Source of the DNA: Asinibacterium sp. OR53
GTDB taxonomy: Bacteria; Bacteroidota; Bacteroidia; Chitinophagales; Chitinophagaceae
Direction: 5' to 3'
NCBI RefSeq assembly: GCF_000515315.1
Contig: NZ_KI911562.1
Coordinates: 2,378,501-2,442,500 of the forward strand
DNA length: 64,000 nt
The position numbers and the translations under genes were made by a program. Below are positions 63,428 to 64,000 of this stretch, in pieces (position 1 is the first letter of the stretch; each line of letters begins with the position of its first letter). Below the pieces are notes generated by a model. The model worked only from the letters and a program-made list of their open reading frames with translations, did not search any database and was not told the origin of the DNA.

Positions 63428-63517
63428 AGCTGACACGAAAATAACTTAATTTGTTTAATACTGGATGCCGGAAACCTATAGCTGCCCATATCTTAACACC
63501 ATATCGTAATTTGCAGC

Positions 63518-64000
63518 ATGAACCTCGATCTTACCAATAAAACTGCCCTGGTCTGCGGCGCCTCGCAAGGATTGGGAGCAGCCGTAGCAGCCGAGCTGGC
63601 ATTGCTGGGTGCGCATGTGGTGGTACTCGCCAGGAATGAAGAAAAACTCAGGCGGGTTGTACAGTCACTCGATATTTCGCTTCGGCAACAACACAGCTAT
63701 ATAGTGGCAGATACTGCACATCCCGATCAGCTGGCTGCACAAATAGCATCCTTGCTTACTAAAACAAAGCAAGTACATATTTTGGTAAATAATACCGGCG
63801 GACCGCCAGCAGGCCCGTTATTGAATACAAGTGCAGATGAACTGGAAACTGCGTTCCGTTCACAACTCAGCGCTGCGCATACACTTGTACAACTATTGGT
63901 TCCTGGTATGAAAGAAGCTGGTTATGGCCGGATCGTGAACATCACTTCGACTTCGGTGAAACAACCCATCGGCGGATTGGGTATCTCCAATACGGTTCGC
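63518..64000 (+). CDS. Short-chain dehydrogenase/reductase (partial, N-terminal part)
   Basis: 161 residues visible from ATG 63518, running off the window. Cofactor loop ALVCGASQGLGAA, NNTGGPP (variant of NNAG) and the catalytic Ser region NITSTSVKQP. Where YxxSK is expected the sequence is LGISNTVR, so the usual Tyr and Lys are absent. A clade of SDR proteins with SN(x)xR at this place exists; they are often labelled 3-oxoacyl-ACP reductase, but the activity is uncertain. Divergent from the DUF151 gene. Confidence 0.85.
   Translation, partial: MNLDLTNKTALVCGASQGLGAAVAAELALLGAHVVVLARNEEKLRRVVQSLDISLRQQHSYIVADTAHPDQLAAQIASLLTKTKQVHILVNNTGGPPAGPLLNTSADELETAFRSQLSAAHTLVQLLVPGMKEAGYGRIVNITSTSVKQPIGGLGISNTVR

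Noticed and set aside
1..64000. CRISPR arrays, tRNA and rRNA genes, insertion sequences
   Set aside because: No regularly spaced direct repeats, no cloverleaf with CCA-type end and no transposase frame were found by reading; a covariance-model scan could still reveal small RNAs.

Overview
The window is Bacteroidota DNA. Its conjugation genes are of the CTnDOT/Tra type found only in that phylum, several promoters carry the Bacteroidota -7 motif TAnnTTTG, and there are RteC, DUF1896, DUF4133, DUF4134 and DUF4141 proteins. The chromosomal flank (ammonium transporters, an outer-membrane beta-barrel, GltBD, IspE, a DUF151 nuclease) would suit a free-living Chitinophagia or Sphingobacteriia member, but genus cannot be fixed from the sequence alone.

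Positions 1 to about 51,050 are the right-hand part of an integrative conjugative element (ICE); its left end lies outside the window. In order it holds: an arsenic operon (ACR3 pump, arsenate reductase, DUF6428, ArsR) at 1-2,014; DUF1896 plus a giant methyltransferase-helicase at 2.2-8.2 kb; RteC at 8.2-9.1 kb; a metal and redox cargo block on the minus strand at 9.2-22.0 kb (VIT transporter, P-type ATPase, DUF3570/DUF4266/ApbE/thioredoxin set, heme-binding protein, CzcB-like adaptor, CzcA fused to a TolC-type protein); the coupling ATPase at 22.1-24.1 kb; a detoxification-like cargo block at 24.2-29.0 kb (TMEM175-like channel, NAD(P)-binding protein, two Cys-nucleophile hydrolases, exported flavodoxin, AraC regulator); the relaxase genes and a likely oriT at 29.1-31.5 kb; and the tra genes A, B, D, E, F, G, I, J, K, L, M, N, O, Q on the plus strand at 31.5-45.0 kb. 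A two-gene, AT-rich, minus-strand insert at 33.4-35.0 kb splits the tra genes between traD and traE. Small regulatory and hypothetical genes, two excisionase-like proteins and the tyrosine integrase occupy 45-50.8 kb.

The best candidate for an undescribed system is that insert (33,381-35,024). It is a PLD-family nuclease followed by a TIGR02391/Ymh-type protein with an RNSTAH (Rx4H, HEPN-like) motif. By eye, both carry a related module of about 95 residues ahead of two different putative effector domains, which suggests a paired abortive-infection or anti-element defence. Two further results stand out. The methyltransferase-helicase has three QxxLF sliding-clamp-type motifs in the linker between its domains. 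The AraC gene and the second hydrolase gene share paired GAAACATTTTAC-like sites exactly 21 bp apart, at the same distance from their -7 boxes.

From 51.3 kb onward the DNA is chromosomal. A nitrogen-assimilation cluster on the minus strand (gltB, gltD, amt, porin-like barrel, amt) takes up ammonium and feeds it into glutamate. Then come ispE and a DUF151/UVR nuclease, and on the plus strand the start of a short-chain dehydrogenase that runs off the window.
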